A stretch of 19,506 nucleotides of DNA from Bacteriovoracaceae bacterium UBA4097 (GTDB taxonomy: Bacteria > Bdellovibrionota > Bacteriovoracia > Bacteriovoracales > Bacteriovoracaceae). A program made the position numbers and the translations under genes. The DNA is taken from NCBI GenBank assembly GCA_002381765.1, contig DFXX01000033.1:29393-48898 (forward strand), given 5' to 3'. Positions 1-7,105 of this stretch are shown piece after piece (position 1 is the stretch's first letter; every line of letters begins with the position of its first letter). The notes below the pieces were generated by a model. It did no database searches. It saw only the letters and a list, made by a program, of their open reading frames with translations, and was not told the DNA's origin.

Positions 1-305
1 TCTAACTCTAAGCTCGTACCAAGATCCAGAATATAACCAGAAATTTTCTGGCCTTGCTCAAGATTACAGTGCTTCACATTGATCCAGCGATTAACAACCA
101 TTTCCGGACTTAAAGGACAGAAGCCATGACTTGTCCAAGCTTGACCTGGCTTTGCAAGGTTAAGATCCAGTTTAATTTGACATGAATAAGGATCATTAAC
201 ATCTTTAATGACTTCTTTCACCGTGCTTGAAAATTGAGCTTCATAGGTAGAGCAGGCAAAACTATTCATGGAAAATAAAAGAGAAAGGATAATGAAAATC
301 TTCAT
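1..305 (-). CDS. Small secreted protein, 3' end outside window
   Basis: Unrecognised protein; about 101 residues are visible and the frame runs off the left edge without a stop. It begins MKIFIILSLLFSMNSFAC, a typical signal peptide with probable signal peptidase I cleavage after SFA; the Cys at the new N-terminus does not sit in a good lipobox because position -3 is Ser, so a lipoprotein is less likely. The mature part has further Cys residues near residues 40, 62 and 79, suggesting disulfides in the periplasm. The start is supported by AAGGTGG a few bases upstream. No catalytic motif is visible; function unknown. Confidence 0.75.
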   Translation of the reverse strand, partial: MKIFIILSLLFSMNSFACSTYEAQFSSTVKEVIKDVNDPYSCQIKLDLNLAKPGQAWTSHGFCPLSPEMVVNRWINVKHCNLEQGQKISGYILDLGTSLEL

Positions 306-504
306 GAGACCACCTTTTGTTGTTGTTGCGGCTCTCTTATCACAGACTCCCTTAGTCGAGTATCAAGATTACGTTAGGAATTAATTGGGTGAGCCCTTCA
401 TTATAGATTTTACATACTTCCCTTGAGGCAATATTGGCCACCTCTCGGATTAAGCTAATTTTATTAAATCTAATTCCGTTATGAATAACAACAATCACTT
501 TTTC

Positions 505-510
505 AAGGAG
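505..510 (+). promoter_or_regulatory. Shine-Dalgarno AAGGAG for the Trp-rich gene
   Basis: AAGGAG lies 6 bases before the ATG at 517 and selects it over the in-frame ATG at 481, which has no ribosome-binding site and would add an Asn-rich, non-conserved dozen residues. Confidence 0.75.
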
Positions 511-516
511 TCTCAC

Positions 517-774
517 ATGTCTAAATGGACTGCTCAAGTATGGGTAAAATGGAATAACGAAGCACCAAACTGGAAAGATTGGAACTGGAAAAAGCAGTGG
601 AAAGAAGTCACTTGGGCGGCTTCAACCATGGGCGAATGGGATATGGTTCTTTGGGTTGATGTACAAACTCCTGAAGAGCTTGAAAAATTTGTTTCAAAAA
701 AACTATGGGGCCAGAAATGGGTAGCTAACACTCATTCTTCATGGGCAAAAGAAATATGGAATAAAGCTGCTTAA
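517..774 (+). CDS. Tryptophan-rich stand-alone RAM (Lrp/AsnC ligand-binding)-like protein
   Basis: 85 residues, 14 of them Trp (about one in six), which is extreme for any protein. The second half follows the Lrp/AsnC C-terminal (RAM, ferredoxin-like) pattern: a strand, then TMGEWDMVLWVDV matching the family's tG-yD-vl-v-v, then the helix TPEELEKFVSKKL, then WVANTHSSW matching the gV--t-t strand. There is no HTH domain, so this would be a stand-alone RAM protein, a class that forms oligomeric amino-acid-binding rings in other bacteria. Many Trp residues occupy positions that are usually Tyr, Leu, Ile or Val. It lacks a signal peptide, so it should be cytoplasmic. It faces the nuclease-fold gene convergently. 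The RAM call rests on pattern matching by eye; a Trp-responsive or Trp-consuming role is only speculation. Confidence 0.7.
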   Translation: MSKWTAQVWVKWNNEAPNWKDWNWKKQWKEVTWAASTMGEWDMVLWVDVQTPEELEKFVSKKLWGQKWVANTHSSWAKEIWNKAA

Positions 775-781
775 TGTGGCT

Positions 782-816
782 CATGGTATGGACTAATTTG
801 ATTAGTCCATACCATG
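782..816. terminator. 16-bp perfect hairpin between convergent genes
   Basis: Bases 782-797 pair perfectly with 801-816 around a 3-base loop (TTG). It begins 7 bases after the stop of the Trp-rich gene. There is no T-run on either side, so it is not a classic intrinsic terminator; it more likely stabilises the 3' end of the upstream mRNA or acts as a bidirectional stop. Confidence 0.6.
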
Positions 817-834
817 TGGGAACATGCTAGATCC

Positions 835-861
835 AAAAAAAGAGGGAGGCGAACCTCCCTC
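835..861 (-). terminator. Rho-independent terminator of the PDDEXK-like gene
   Basis: On the minus strand an 8-bp GC-rich stem (854-861 with 842-849) closes a TTCG tetraloop and is followed immediately by seven Ts (835-841 read in reverse). It lies 7 bases beyond the stop codon of the minus-strand gene. Confidence 0.92.
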
Positions 862-868
862 AAGAAGC

Positions 869-2182
869 TTAGGCTACTCGAACACCAATATTTCCGAGAT
901 AGCCATGAACTTTATCAAAATAGTTTGTAACAACTTTGGTTAGATCTTGATTCTTCCAGTCCTGCTTGAAAAAGGTAGAAGCAACTGTCACCCTGTCATT
1001 CAAAAGATCGCTCGTGAATCCAAAGTCCTTCTTAATAGCGTGACGCTGAACGGCTGTAAGTTTATCCCAAGAAGCCTTGTTTACAACTAGACCGATATTG
1101 AGATTCTTATTCATGTCCCAAACCATCTCAACATCAAAGATGGTATTCATGAAGGCTTTGTCAGCTCTGTAAGCAGCAAAACTTGGAGTGAAGCTTAAAC
1201 CATTTCTGATATAAGTACGGTCAATACCATAGCTTTTGCCTTCAATAGTCTTGGCCAGATTCTTGGTCGCGGCTTCTAGTTCAGCTGCTTGGAAGAAAGT
1301 ATTGAAGGTATTCCTATGAGACCAGTAAAGAGAAAGGATTTCATATTCCTTTTGAGAAACTTTTCCAAAGTAAGTCGTAGCATATTCTCTTGGATTGATA
1401 TCGATAAGAGCTACACCAGGATTAACTTCTGTCTTATATGTTTTAAGTGTCGTGATAACATCATAGTAGTCAGCAATAAGAGTCGCTGAAGCTTCAGCAA
1501 ACTGCTCATGAGATGTTCCCCAAGGAGTACCCGTTAAAAATTGATAGTATTCTTTAACGATGCCATTTGCCTTCCAATTTCCACCCTGCTGACCTTCAAT
1601 AAGATTTGCGCAAACATTAATTAGCCACTCGTTGTTCATGTACATCCACTGAGAGCCAGTAGAGGCCTGGGCTTCGCCATCAAAACTTACAAAGATTTTA
1701 TTCTCAAAGAAATTAAACTTTTCAGCACCAAAGTATGCAACGGCTTTGTCACAGTGAGCTTGATTAAATTTATTGTTGATAACCACCAATACTTTAGTTG
1801 CCACATCTGTGATAACGATATCAGCTCCTGCAACTTCTTTAACCATATCGCGATCGATAAAAGTGTTCATGAATGAAGTATGTTGAAAAGCTACTGGTGA
1901 AAGATTGGTATAGAACTTAGAAGAAGCGAAAGTCTTAGTGTGAGCACCATATTGACCGTGAATCATCGTCCAAGCATTAGTTAGAAACTCCTTCATGAAA
2001 ACATCATTAAATCCATGAGATCCTTTAGGGGCCATGAACCAACTGAAAGTGTGCATAGTTTCAGCCTCATTAATACCGTAGATGTCTAGGAAGCTTTCGA
2101 AGTTTTTGGTTAGTGCCAGACTTCTGAAACGGGCATCCGTGACTAATTCATTCAGAGATTCATGAAAATTTGTTGTCGTCAT
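869..2182 (-). CDS. PD-(D/E)XK nuclease superfamily protein (PDDEXK_4-like), catalytic Glu replaced
   Basis: 437 residues. Residues 28-66 show the N-terminal pattern of the PDDEXK_4 family: a helix with E41 and H44 (ETMHTFSWFMAPKGSHGFND), where typical members read E--HS-fLawLldP-gsHglgd. The nuclease core follows at 119-151, with GADIVITD supplying D121 and then VLVVINNKF. In active members this last strand reads vIENKi, so the Glu of the E-x-K pair is Asn136 here while Lys138 is kept; the usual Gln of the QL--Y helix is Lys146. The fold is therefore supported but metal-dependent cleavage is doubtful. CAAGGAG before the ATG fixes the start and a strong terminator follows, so it is an independent transcription unit. 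No methylase or other restriction partner is nearby. It may be a binding-only or regulatory derivative; that is inference. Confidence 0.75.
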   Translation of the reverse strand: MTTTNFHESLNELVTDARFRSLALTKNFESFLDIYGINEAETMHTFSWFMAPKGSHGFNDVFMKEFLTNAWTMIHGQYGAHTKTFASSKFYTNLSPVAFQHTSFMNTFIDRDMVKEVAGADIVITDVATKVLVVINNKFNQAHCDKAVAYFGAEKFNFFENKIFVSFDGEAQASTGSQWMYMNNEWLINVCANLIEGQQGGNWKANGIVKEYYQFLTGTPWGTSHEQFAEASATLIADYYDVITTLKTYKTEVNPGVALIDINPREYATTYFGKVSQKEYEILSLYWSHRNTFNTFFQAAELEAATKNLAKTIEGKSYGIDRTYIRNGLSFTPSFAAYRADKAFMNTIFDVEMVWDMNKNLNIGLVVNKASWDKLTAVQRHAIKKDFGFTSDLLNDRVTVASTFFKQDWKNQDLTKVVTNYFDKVHGYLGNIGVRVA

Positions 2183-2362
2183 TGCTCACTCCTTGAGACT
2201 AAATTTAATAAGTTCTTATTCTAAGTGGAATTGCGCAAAAAAATACAAGATTAAGCTGACAAAAGAAATGCTACGCAAGTTCTCAATACTGCGTTTACTT
2301 CTAACATTCTAAATTGAAAGGTCAGATAATATTTCCATTCAATCGCAAGATAACCTTAAGAA

Positions 2363-3826
2363 TTACATAAAAGGTATGGCCTGGAGTTCTTGCATAAGAA
2401 GAGGTCTAAGTTCAACTGGGGAGAGTAGCGTCTCCTCGTTGACCTCGTATTTCTCATAGAGTTTTTTGAACTTATTCACTTTCCAGATTGAGCCGAGAGA
2501 AATTCCTCCCACAGGTCGATTTGATGGAATCTGTGGATAGAAAACAAAATCCACGCGCTTGATTCCTTGCTGCTTGCGGAAGCCCTCCTGTAAGAATGCA
2601 CCGACAAAGCTATAATAAGCTGCAGTGGGATGGAATCGACTTGAATCATTCTTTAAGCTGTAATGAATGATATTAGAAGTTTCACCCAGGAAGGGCAGAG
2701 CGAGAGGAATGGATAAAAGACCTTTCAGATAATTATCGTACTGTTTATAATTTCCTTTTATTCCTGTTTTCGCGAGTGCCTTAACTGTCTCGGTGGTGCA
2801 GTTAAACTGGGGAGTAATATCTAGCTTATTCGTTCGGAAGCGAATATGAGATTCTTCCAGGGCATCACGGAATTGTTTTAATTTTTTTGAGTCGATACCG
2901 TAGGCAATAAGAGTATAGGTTGGGCGATAATTGTTTTGCCCCTGAACGGTATGAGAAAAGTAGTTAGAAAGTGCAGTGTTACCGGAAAGAATATCTTTTG
3001 AATTAGTCACATAAGCATTTGAGACTTCTGCTTGAAGTGACATATCAGGAAGAACCTTACCTAAACCTGCGACGAAGTGACCATTAACTGAACCAAAGGT
3101 ATCACCTTGTCTTCCCCCTAAAGTTATAATGAGTGCTTTATCTCCTGGTTCAACTTCAGTGGATTCATCTTCAGCAATAATTGTGCGAAAGCTTTCCTTA
3201 CTTTGGGAGTTTTCATTTTTCGCCATCTCTCTTAACAAAAAATTCCAGTGACCGATTTCGTTTATCTTTCTTTGAATATTTTCTGGCGCTGGGTCTGGAA
3301 GATCAGCGCTGAAGAGATTTACTGGAGTGAGTGCTTCCATGACAAATGTATTGCTTTCATCAATATACCCTTCAGCAATGATCTTTTGATTCACAAATGA
3401 CTGTTTTGAAATTTCATCAAATTCATAGCCATTTAGAACCTTGGTAAAACCAAACTTAACGATGTCATTTCCGAGCTTGTACTGATTGGTGATTAAATCG
3501 AAATGAAGAATACCCGTTTTTGAATGAGTGCCGGCGACATTAGTAGGTACTTCATCCAAATGGAATTCGTTATTTCTGATCTCACCCTTAAACTCAAAAG
3601 CATATCTCTTGCCATTGCTTTGATTAACGAATGTCGGACTCTCAAGGCTTGGAAGTGAGGCGAGTACTTTGGGGCTTGCCACTATTTGATAGCGTGCCTC
3701 AGATGTTTCAATGATAAAATCAGCACCTCTTCTATCAAGAACTCCTCTCATCGTCTCTGAGGCCAAGAGGGGAGTTGATAGAGCAAGAGCAGCACTTAGA
3801 AATAGGCGGTTTTGTAGTAGTTTCAT
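2363..3826 (-). CDS. Exported protein of unknown function, possible papain-like (DUF4105-like) domain
   Basis: 487 residues. The N-terminus MKLLQNRLFLSAALALS followed by TPLLASE is a signal peptide with cleavage after LLA, placing it in the periplasm or envelope. Residues about 25-190 look beta-rich. From about residue 230 there is a segment LIITLGGRQGDTFGSVNGHF, then about 110 residues later QFNCTTETVKAL leading into a helix. A G-H strand followed by an N-C-[ST] helix is the order seen in permuted papain-like families such as DUF4105, so His and Cys could be catalytic. This is a weak similarity and I cannot name a family. No clear Shine-Dalgarno precedes the start. It stands alone between two gaps, in the same direction as its neighbours. 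Confidence 0.7.
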   Translation of the reverse strand: MKLLQNRLFLSAALALSTPLLASETMRGVLDRRGADFIIETSEARYQIVASPKVLASLPSLESPTFVNQSNGKRYAFEFKGEIRNNEFHLDEVPTNVAGTHSKTGILHFDLITNQYKLGNDIVKFGFTKVLNGYEFDEISKQSFVNQKIIAEGYIDESNTFVMEALTPVNLFSADLPDPAPENIQRKINEIGHWNFLLREMAKNENSQSKESFRTIIAEDESTEVEPGDKALIITLGGRQGDTFGSVNGHFVAGLGKVLPDMSLQAEVSNAYVTNSKDILSGNTALSNYFSHTVQGQNNYRPTYTLIAYGIDSKKLKQFRDALEESHIRFRTNKLDITPQFNCTTETVKALAKTGIKGNYKQYDNYLKGLLSIPLALPFLGETSNIIHYSLKNDSSRFHPTAAYYSFVGAFLQEGFRKQQGIKRVDFVFYPQIPSNRPVGGISLGSIWKVNKFKKLYEKYEVNEETLLSPVELRPLLMQELQAIPFM

Positions 3827-3926
3827 GTTTGGATCATAGCATGTGGCTAAAAATCCATTTTCTTTAATGTAATTTCTATAGAATGTTTAGAAGTTTGACA
3901 GCTAATTAAGTAGCTGAAACCTTATT

Positions 3927-4436
3927 CTAACTTTCCTTGAGGCCAAGATATACATCGACTTCAGCTTCGCTAGGGTTCTGCGCTCTTACATCATATATCT
4001 CATAATCAAATTCATAGGCTCTCCGCGACTCACTCCATTTGTCAATTTCAGGAGCAGTCCAAATTTTCTGCCAGAGTTTTTGAACAACCTCCCAAACCGC
4101 TCCTTTCTCAGAAGTAAGAACGGCATAGACACCACCTGGCACCTCTTTGACCACCATTCCTTCAGGGACTGAGTCTGTAGCGAGTACACGGGCACCAATG
4201 AAAAAGGTGTAGTTTCCATCTTTATTAGTTGCATAATCAGTGTAGCCAGAGATTATGGCCTCAGAAGCTTTGTGAGGAATCTTACTTAGCAGGTTCTGCT
4301 CTATGAACTTACCCCAAAGCACTGGGATGAGTCTATTAGGACCCATCTCTTGCTTATTATTTGTTTGAGCTTCTATACCAATTACTTTAAATGCATCTGC
4401 TTTTATTATTTTGTTCATGCCTATATCATAGGACAT
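3927..4436 (-). CDS. GyrI-like / effector-binding domain protein
   Basis: 169 residues matching the bacterial transcription activator effector-binding (GyrI-like, Cass2/AraC_E_bind) pattern: an initial strand with AFKVIGIEAQTNN, a middle part with VLWGKFIEQ and ATNKDGNYTFFIGARV, PGGVYAVLTSEKG at about residue 101, and a final strand pair FDYEIYDV and AEVDVYLGLK. Such stand-alone domains bind small hydrophobic or cationic molecules, or inhibit gyrase in the E. coli SbmC/GyrI case. There is no DNA-binding domain. An alternative ATG at 4418 (residue 7) is also possible; neither start has a clear Shine-Dalgarno. Cytoplasmic. The ligand cannot be told from sequence. Confidence 0.8.
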   Translation of the reverse strand: MSYDIGMNKIIKADAFKVIGIEAQTNNKQEMGPNRLIPVLWGKFIEQNLLSKIPHKASEAIISGYTDYATNKDGNYTFFIGARVLATDSVPEGMVVKEVPGGVYAVLTSEKGAVWEVVQKLWQKIWTAPEIDKWSESRRAYEFDYEIYDVRAQNPSEAEVDVYLGLKES

Positions 4437-4545
4437 TATCTATAGATTTTTAAGTTTAATTGCCTATGGCATGAGGGAAGTGACGGCAGGTCAAGCTGCT
4501 GTTGTGGTTTTTGCATCGTTGACCCAACAAAGAGAGACATCAGTC

Positions 4546-4574
4546 TTGATTCCAAAATAGTTTCTTACTATAAT
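4546..4574 (+). promoter_or_regulatory. Sigma70-type promoter reading into a cryptic small-ORF region
   Basis: TTGATT (4546-4551), a 17-base spacer, and a perfect TATAAT (4569-4574). Transcription should start near 4581 on the plus strand. The region downstream has no recognised gene, only two small ORFs with Shine-Dalgarno-like sequences and a hairpin at 4978-5010. The stretch 4437-4545 holds nothing I recognise. Confidence 0.6.
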
Positions 4575-4651
4575 GCAAACTATGAATATCTAATTCCCCT
4601 CCTTTAGTTCCCTGGACTTCACATACATTTACTACTCTCAGGAGTTTCGTC

Positions 4652-4777
4652 ATGAATATCTTAATCCTTGGTGATTTTGTTTTCTTATTAATTATCTCAA
4701 GGATTATGTATGACGATATTGAAGTATTTGAGAGTTCTTCTCCTCTCATTATATTGGAAATTGCCCATTGGTATTGA
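4652..4777 (+). CDS. Possible 41-residue membrane microprotein
   Basis: A small ORF beginning MNILILGDFVFLLIISRI, which could form one membrane segment, followed by an acidic tail with DDIEVFES. AGGAG sits about 8 bases before the ATG, and the TATAAT promoter lies about 80 bases upstream. It overlaps the start of the next small ORF in another frame. No homolog recognised; it could be a leader peptide or chance. Confidence 0.3.
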   Translation: MNILILGDFVFLLIISRIMYDDIEVFESSSPLIILEIAHWY

Positions 4778-4979
4778 AGTAGAGTTCTCTTCGCAGACAG
4801 AGCTATCCAGGGAACTAAACCGCAGAATAGAAAAACGTAAAGGACTTAAGAAAAGCACAGGAAAGCTACCCTTAAAGCAGAAAAAGAATTTTCGGCATCA
4901 GGGCTACAAGAATACCAAACCTAAAGATCTGAGGTTTAGCAATCAGCGAAAGCTCAGAAGGATGTATCGAGGAGTTTGA
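4710..4979 (+). CDS. Possible small very basic protein
   Basis: 89 residues with a short hydrophobic start (ILKYLRVLLLSLYWKLPIG) and a strongly Lys/Arg-rich second half containing ELNRRIEKRKGLKK and RKLRRMYRGV. AAGGA lies about 7 bases before the ATG. The stop codon overlaps the hairpin at 4978-5010, and a promoter lies upstream at 4546-4574, both consistent with an expressed gene. The basic part could bind nucleic acid or be an antimicrobial- or ribosome-associated type of small protein, but I recognise no family and cannot exclude a chance ORF or an RNA gene. Confidence 0.35.
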   Translation: MTILKYLRVLLLSLYWKLPIGIEVEFSSQTELSRELNRRIEKRKGLKKSTGKLPLKQKKNFRHQGYKNTKPKDLRFSNQRKLRRMYRGV

Positions 4980-5010
4980 TGTCCTCGCTTTCAAGAAATG
5001 CGAGGACATC
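4978..5010. terminator. 11-bp hairpin between convergent genes
   Basis: Bases 4978-4988 pair perfectly with 5000-5010, with a loop of 11 bases that can extend the stem by a few A-T pairs. It overlaps the stop of the small plus-strand ORF and lies 10 bases beyond the minus-strand stop at 5021. There is no long T-run, so efficiency is uncertain, but position suggests bidirectional use. Confidence 0.55.
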
Positions 5011-5020
5011 ATCTGATGCT

Positions 5021-5761
5021 TCATAGACCGTCGTTAAATTCTTTTATCAGACGGAAGGCACTAACTGGCGAAAAAGTATAACCATCATAAGATGTTCCGA
5101 AGCCGGCTTGTATCTTAAAATCGGTTGCTAAAAGTGCATGTATTTGCGGCATAATCAAAAGCTCCTCGAAACTGCCTCCAACACCGCGAAGGTTTGTTTC
5201 AAAACCGAGGTCAAACTCCTCAGAATGGTCATAGAACAAGTTCAAGTTTACAATAGGTAGCTCTTTCCATCTCTTGGATTTAATACTGGAGGCACTGCCA
5301 TAAACAAACTGGTTACCAATCATGGCAAGTGTAGACCATCGTTGACTAAGTCTCTTGGCCGACAAAATTAATACTGTTGTTTCATTTATAGATTCTTCCA
5401 TGAAGCTCTCATGCATGATCTGAGTACCGGTAATATCTCCAATCCAGCTGGGTAGTTCAAACTGTAGAGCGGCTTTCAAAGTTTCTAGCTTTCCATTCGC
5501 AGTTGGAAGCTCTAACTCGATAGCTTTACCATCTCCGAAAGCAAACTCTATCTCGGGAGCAGCATGTACCCCTTTTATGTGAGAAGAGTCTGTGTGGGTA
5601 ATAAGAGTATTTATCTCCAGCTCACCTTTCTGTGAATTAATCCTTCTCACCAGGTCAAATACTAAGGGTTCTGGAATCTCGGATTCTCTTTTATAGTGTT
5701 TATCATAAGCATCGGATGTGGCAGCAAACAAGACCATCGTGAGTAGCAATAGATATCGCAT
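5021..5761 (-). CDS. Exported outer-membrane barrel-like protein
   Basis: 246 residues. MRYLLLLTMVLFAATSDA is a signal peptide with cleavage before YDKHY. The mature protein contains alternating hydrophobic/hydrophilic strands such as PEIEFAFGDGKAIELELP, KAALQFELPSW, TTVLILSAKRL and FKIQAGFGTSYDGYTF. The APEIEFxxGDxxxIELELP segment resembles the second strand hairpin of a broad class of outer-membrane 'transporter'-type barrels often found next to metal-efflux or uncharacterised exporter genes. GAAGGAG before the ATG supports the start. It lies 42 bases downstream of the small membrane-protein gene at 5804 and is probably co-transcribed with it. Substrate unknown. Confidence 0.7.
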   Translation of the reverse strand: MRYLLLLTMVLFAATSDAYDKHYKRESEIPEPLVFDLVRRINSQKGELEINTLITHTDSSHIKGVHAAPEIEFAFGDGKAIELELPTANGKLETLKAALQFELPSWIGDITGTQIMHESFMEESINETTVLILSAKRLSQRWSTLAMIGNQFVYGSASSIKSKRWKELPIVNLNLFYDHSEEFDLGFETNLRGVGGSFEELLIMPQIHALLATDFKIQAGFGTSYDGYTFSPVSAFRLIKEFNDGL

Positions 5762-5803
5762 AATCTCTCCTTCGTAATAGTTTTTAAATTTTTTACTAAG
5801 AAA

Positions 5804-6133
5804 CTACATCCTAATAGGAGGTCTGATTAGTCCTGAGGAAAACAAGTAAAAGTATAATTCTTCCAACTGAAGGGGAAGTGAGATTACGCAAAAAAAGTTT
5901 AGATAACTTAGCTGAGCCTTGGTGAACAAGTCGAGAATAAAGGATACCTGGACAGTTTCGTTATCGTTATCTTTATCTTCTGCATGCGCTGTCTGACAAT
6001 CAGCTGGAGTGATATCTTCCATAATCTCACAAATGCGAAGTCCGTCATTTTCAACCGTCTCCATAAAGTGAAGACCGATTATTGAAAAAGACATGAACAA
6101 TACCATAATAAGAGAGAAAGATAGCTTAAGCAT
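5804..6133 (-). CDS. Small membrane/exported protein with acidic middle
   Basis: 109 residues. A hydrophobic N-terminus (MLKLSFSLIMVLFMSFSIIG) acts as signal peptide or anchor; the middle has Cys residues and an acidic stretch around AEDKDNDNE; the C-terminal part is hydrophobic (LSYLNFFCVISLP) and ends with LIRPPIRM. The layout matches the divergent gene at 6244, suggesting distant paralogs. Small proteins of this shape, ending in a Pro-rich tail, are often first genes before efflux-type operons, and the barrel-like gene at 5021 follows. No function can be assigned. A TATAAT-like box on the minus strand lies at 6163-6168. Confidence 0.6.
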   Translation of the reverse strand: MLKLSFSLIMVLFMSFSIIGLHFMETVENDGLRICEIMEDITPADCQTAHAEDKDNDNETVQVSFILDLFTKAQLSYLNFFCVISLPLQLEELYFYLFSSGLIRPPIRM

Positions 6134-6162
6134 TATTCAAGATAATAATTAAAACGATGATG

Positions 6163-6168
6163 ATTATA
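6163..6168 (-). promoter_or_regulatory. -10 box TATAAT for the minus-strand small membrane gene
   Basis: A perfect TATAAT on the minus strand about 30 bases before the ATG at 6133. No consensus -35 is found 16-18 bases upstream; an interrupted repeat GTTG-CA-CAAC (6178-6187) overlaps where it would be and could bind an activator or repressor. Confidence 0.35.
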
Positions 6169-6243
6169 AAGAGATTTGTTGCACAACATGTCGAGGACTA
6201 GAGCATGACTAGACAAAACTTACGGCATGGGTATTATGAGATA

Positions 6244-6546
6244 GTGTTGAAACAAATCCTTAATTATATATTCTTCATTCTAATTGCATTCAATGTCACT
6301 GCTACTGCTGCTGGTATGGAGTTCTTCAGTAGCACTCCTGAAACTTTAGAATTCTCTGATTTTAACGAAAATGACGCTGATCCTACTAATAATTATGAGG
6401 AAGAAGCTTCTTTTGAAGTACAATTTTATCATTTCTCTCGTCTAGGAATTCTTTTTTTTACTTTTTCTAATCCACCAATAACGACATCTCTCTTAGTTTT
6501 CATTTCTAGCTATTACCCGAAATTTCACGTTCCTCCTTCCGTCTAG
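6244..6546 (+). CDS. Small membrane/exported protein, likely GTG start
   Basis: 100 residues from a GTG at 6244; an upstream ATG at 6205 would add 13 residues. The GTG start is preferred because it gives VLKQILNYIFFILIAFNVTA, a signal peptide/anchor that aligns with MLKLSFSLIMVLFMSF of the divergent gene. The middle is acidic (NENDAD, NNYEEE), and the C-terminal part is hydrophobic and ends PKFHVPPSV. Same layout and length as the gene at 5804, so probably a distant paralog. Divergent arrangement with about 110 bases between starts implies shared control. Function unknown. Confidence 0.5.
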   Translation: MLKQILNYIFFILIAFNVTATAAGMEFFSSTPETLEFSDFNENDADPTNNYEEEASFEVQFYHFSRLGILFFTFSNPPITTSLLVFISSYYPKFHVPPSV

Positions 6547-6619
6547 TGCGTCTTTAGCCGCCCATTGATGGCAGCAAGCCCCACATTCAAGTTTTTATTT
6601 TATAAGCGTTGGAGGACCA

Positions 6620-7105
6620 ATGAAGGTAGAGGCGTTCGTCAAATTCCTATCAAATAGGAATATGGAATTTATAGATTTAATGTCGTCAGAATCAGCTTTA
6701 GGCACAATTGATCACTACAATGTTGATGAAGGATCTAATAAACGTACATGTATCATCATCTCATTTGACCCTCCGATTGGTTATCCTCCTTTTGTTCTAA
6801 ACTGGAACTGCTCAGATATCTGGTATTTTAAAAATGCCTCCTTTGAAGACGAGTTTTTTAAAGAAATCGAAAGTGTAATCAGCGAAGTCGAGTTCCCTTA
6901 TATTGTTATTCTTGAAAGACATAAGTTTGCCTTCAAGCGCAAAGTTCAGAGGTGGATATCTCATTTCAAAACTAATATTCAAAAAGATATCCCTATCAAC
7001 TCGAGACCGGAATTTATACTGGCGGAGTATCGTGTACCTCTTTTACCTATGGTCTTTTCACATATTACCACGGGGCAGAAAAATGATTCATTGTCGGGTA
7101 GATGA
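6620..7105 (+). CDS. Hypothetical cytoplasmic protein
   Basis: 161 residues, not recognised. No signal peptide or membrane segment. The first 100 residues look alpha/beta with strands CIIISF and YIVILE and an acidic helix FEDEFFKEIESVI; the last 60 are more basic (ERHKFAFKRKVQRW). GGAGG 5-6 bases before the ATG gives a strong start. The 3' end overlaps the start of the DUF1275 gene by 23 bases, so the two are probably translated in a coupled manner and may work together. Confidence 0.65.
   Translation: MKVEAFVKFLSNRNMEFIDLMSSESALGTIDHYNVDEGSNKRTCIIISFDPPIGYPPFVLNWNCSDIWYFKNASFEDEFFKEIESVISEVEFPYIVILERHKFAFKRKVQRWISHFKTNIQKDIPINSRPEFILAEYRVPLLPMVFSHITTGQKNDSLSGR

Noticed and set aside
306..516. 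Trp-responsive leader (T-box or attenuator) before the Trp-rich gene
   Set aside because: No T-box sequence, no run of Trp codons and no terminator/antiterminator pair could be seen in the 211 bases.
4540..4749. 69-codon minus-strand ORF
   Set aside because: It lies across a strong plus-strand promoter and small ORFs, lacks a ribosome-binding site and resembles no protein.
6903..7082. N-terminal extension of the DUF1275 frame by 60 codons
   Set aside because: The extension lies inside the preceding gene in another frame, is basic and unlike the family; the ATG at 7083 fits the usual family start.
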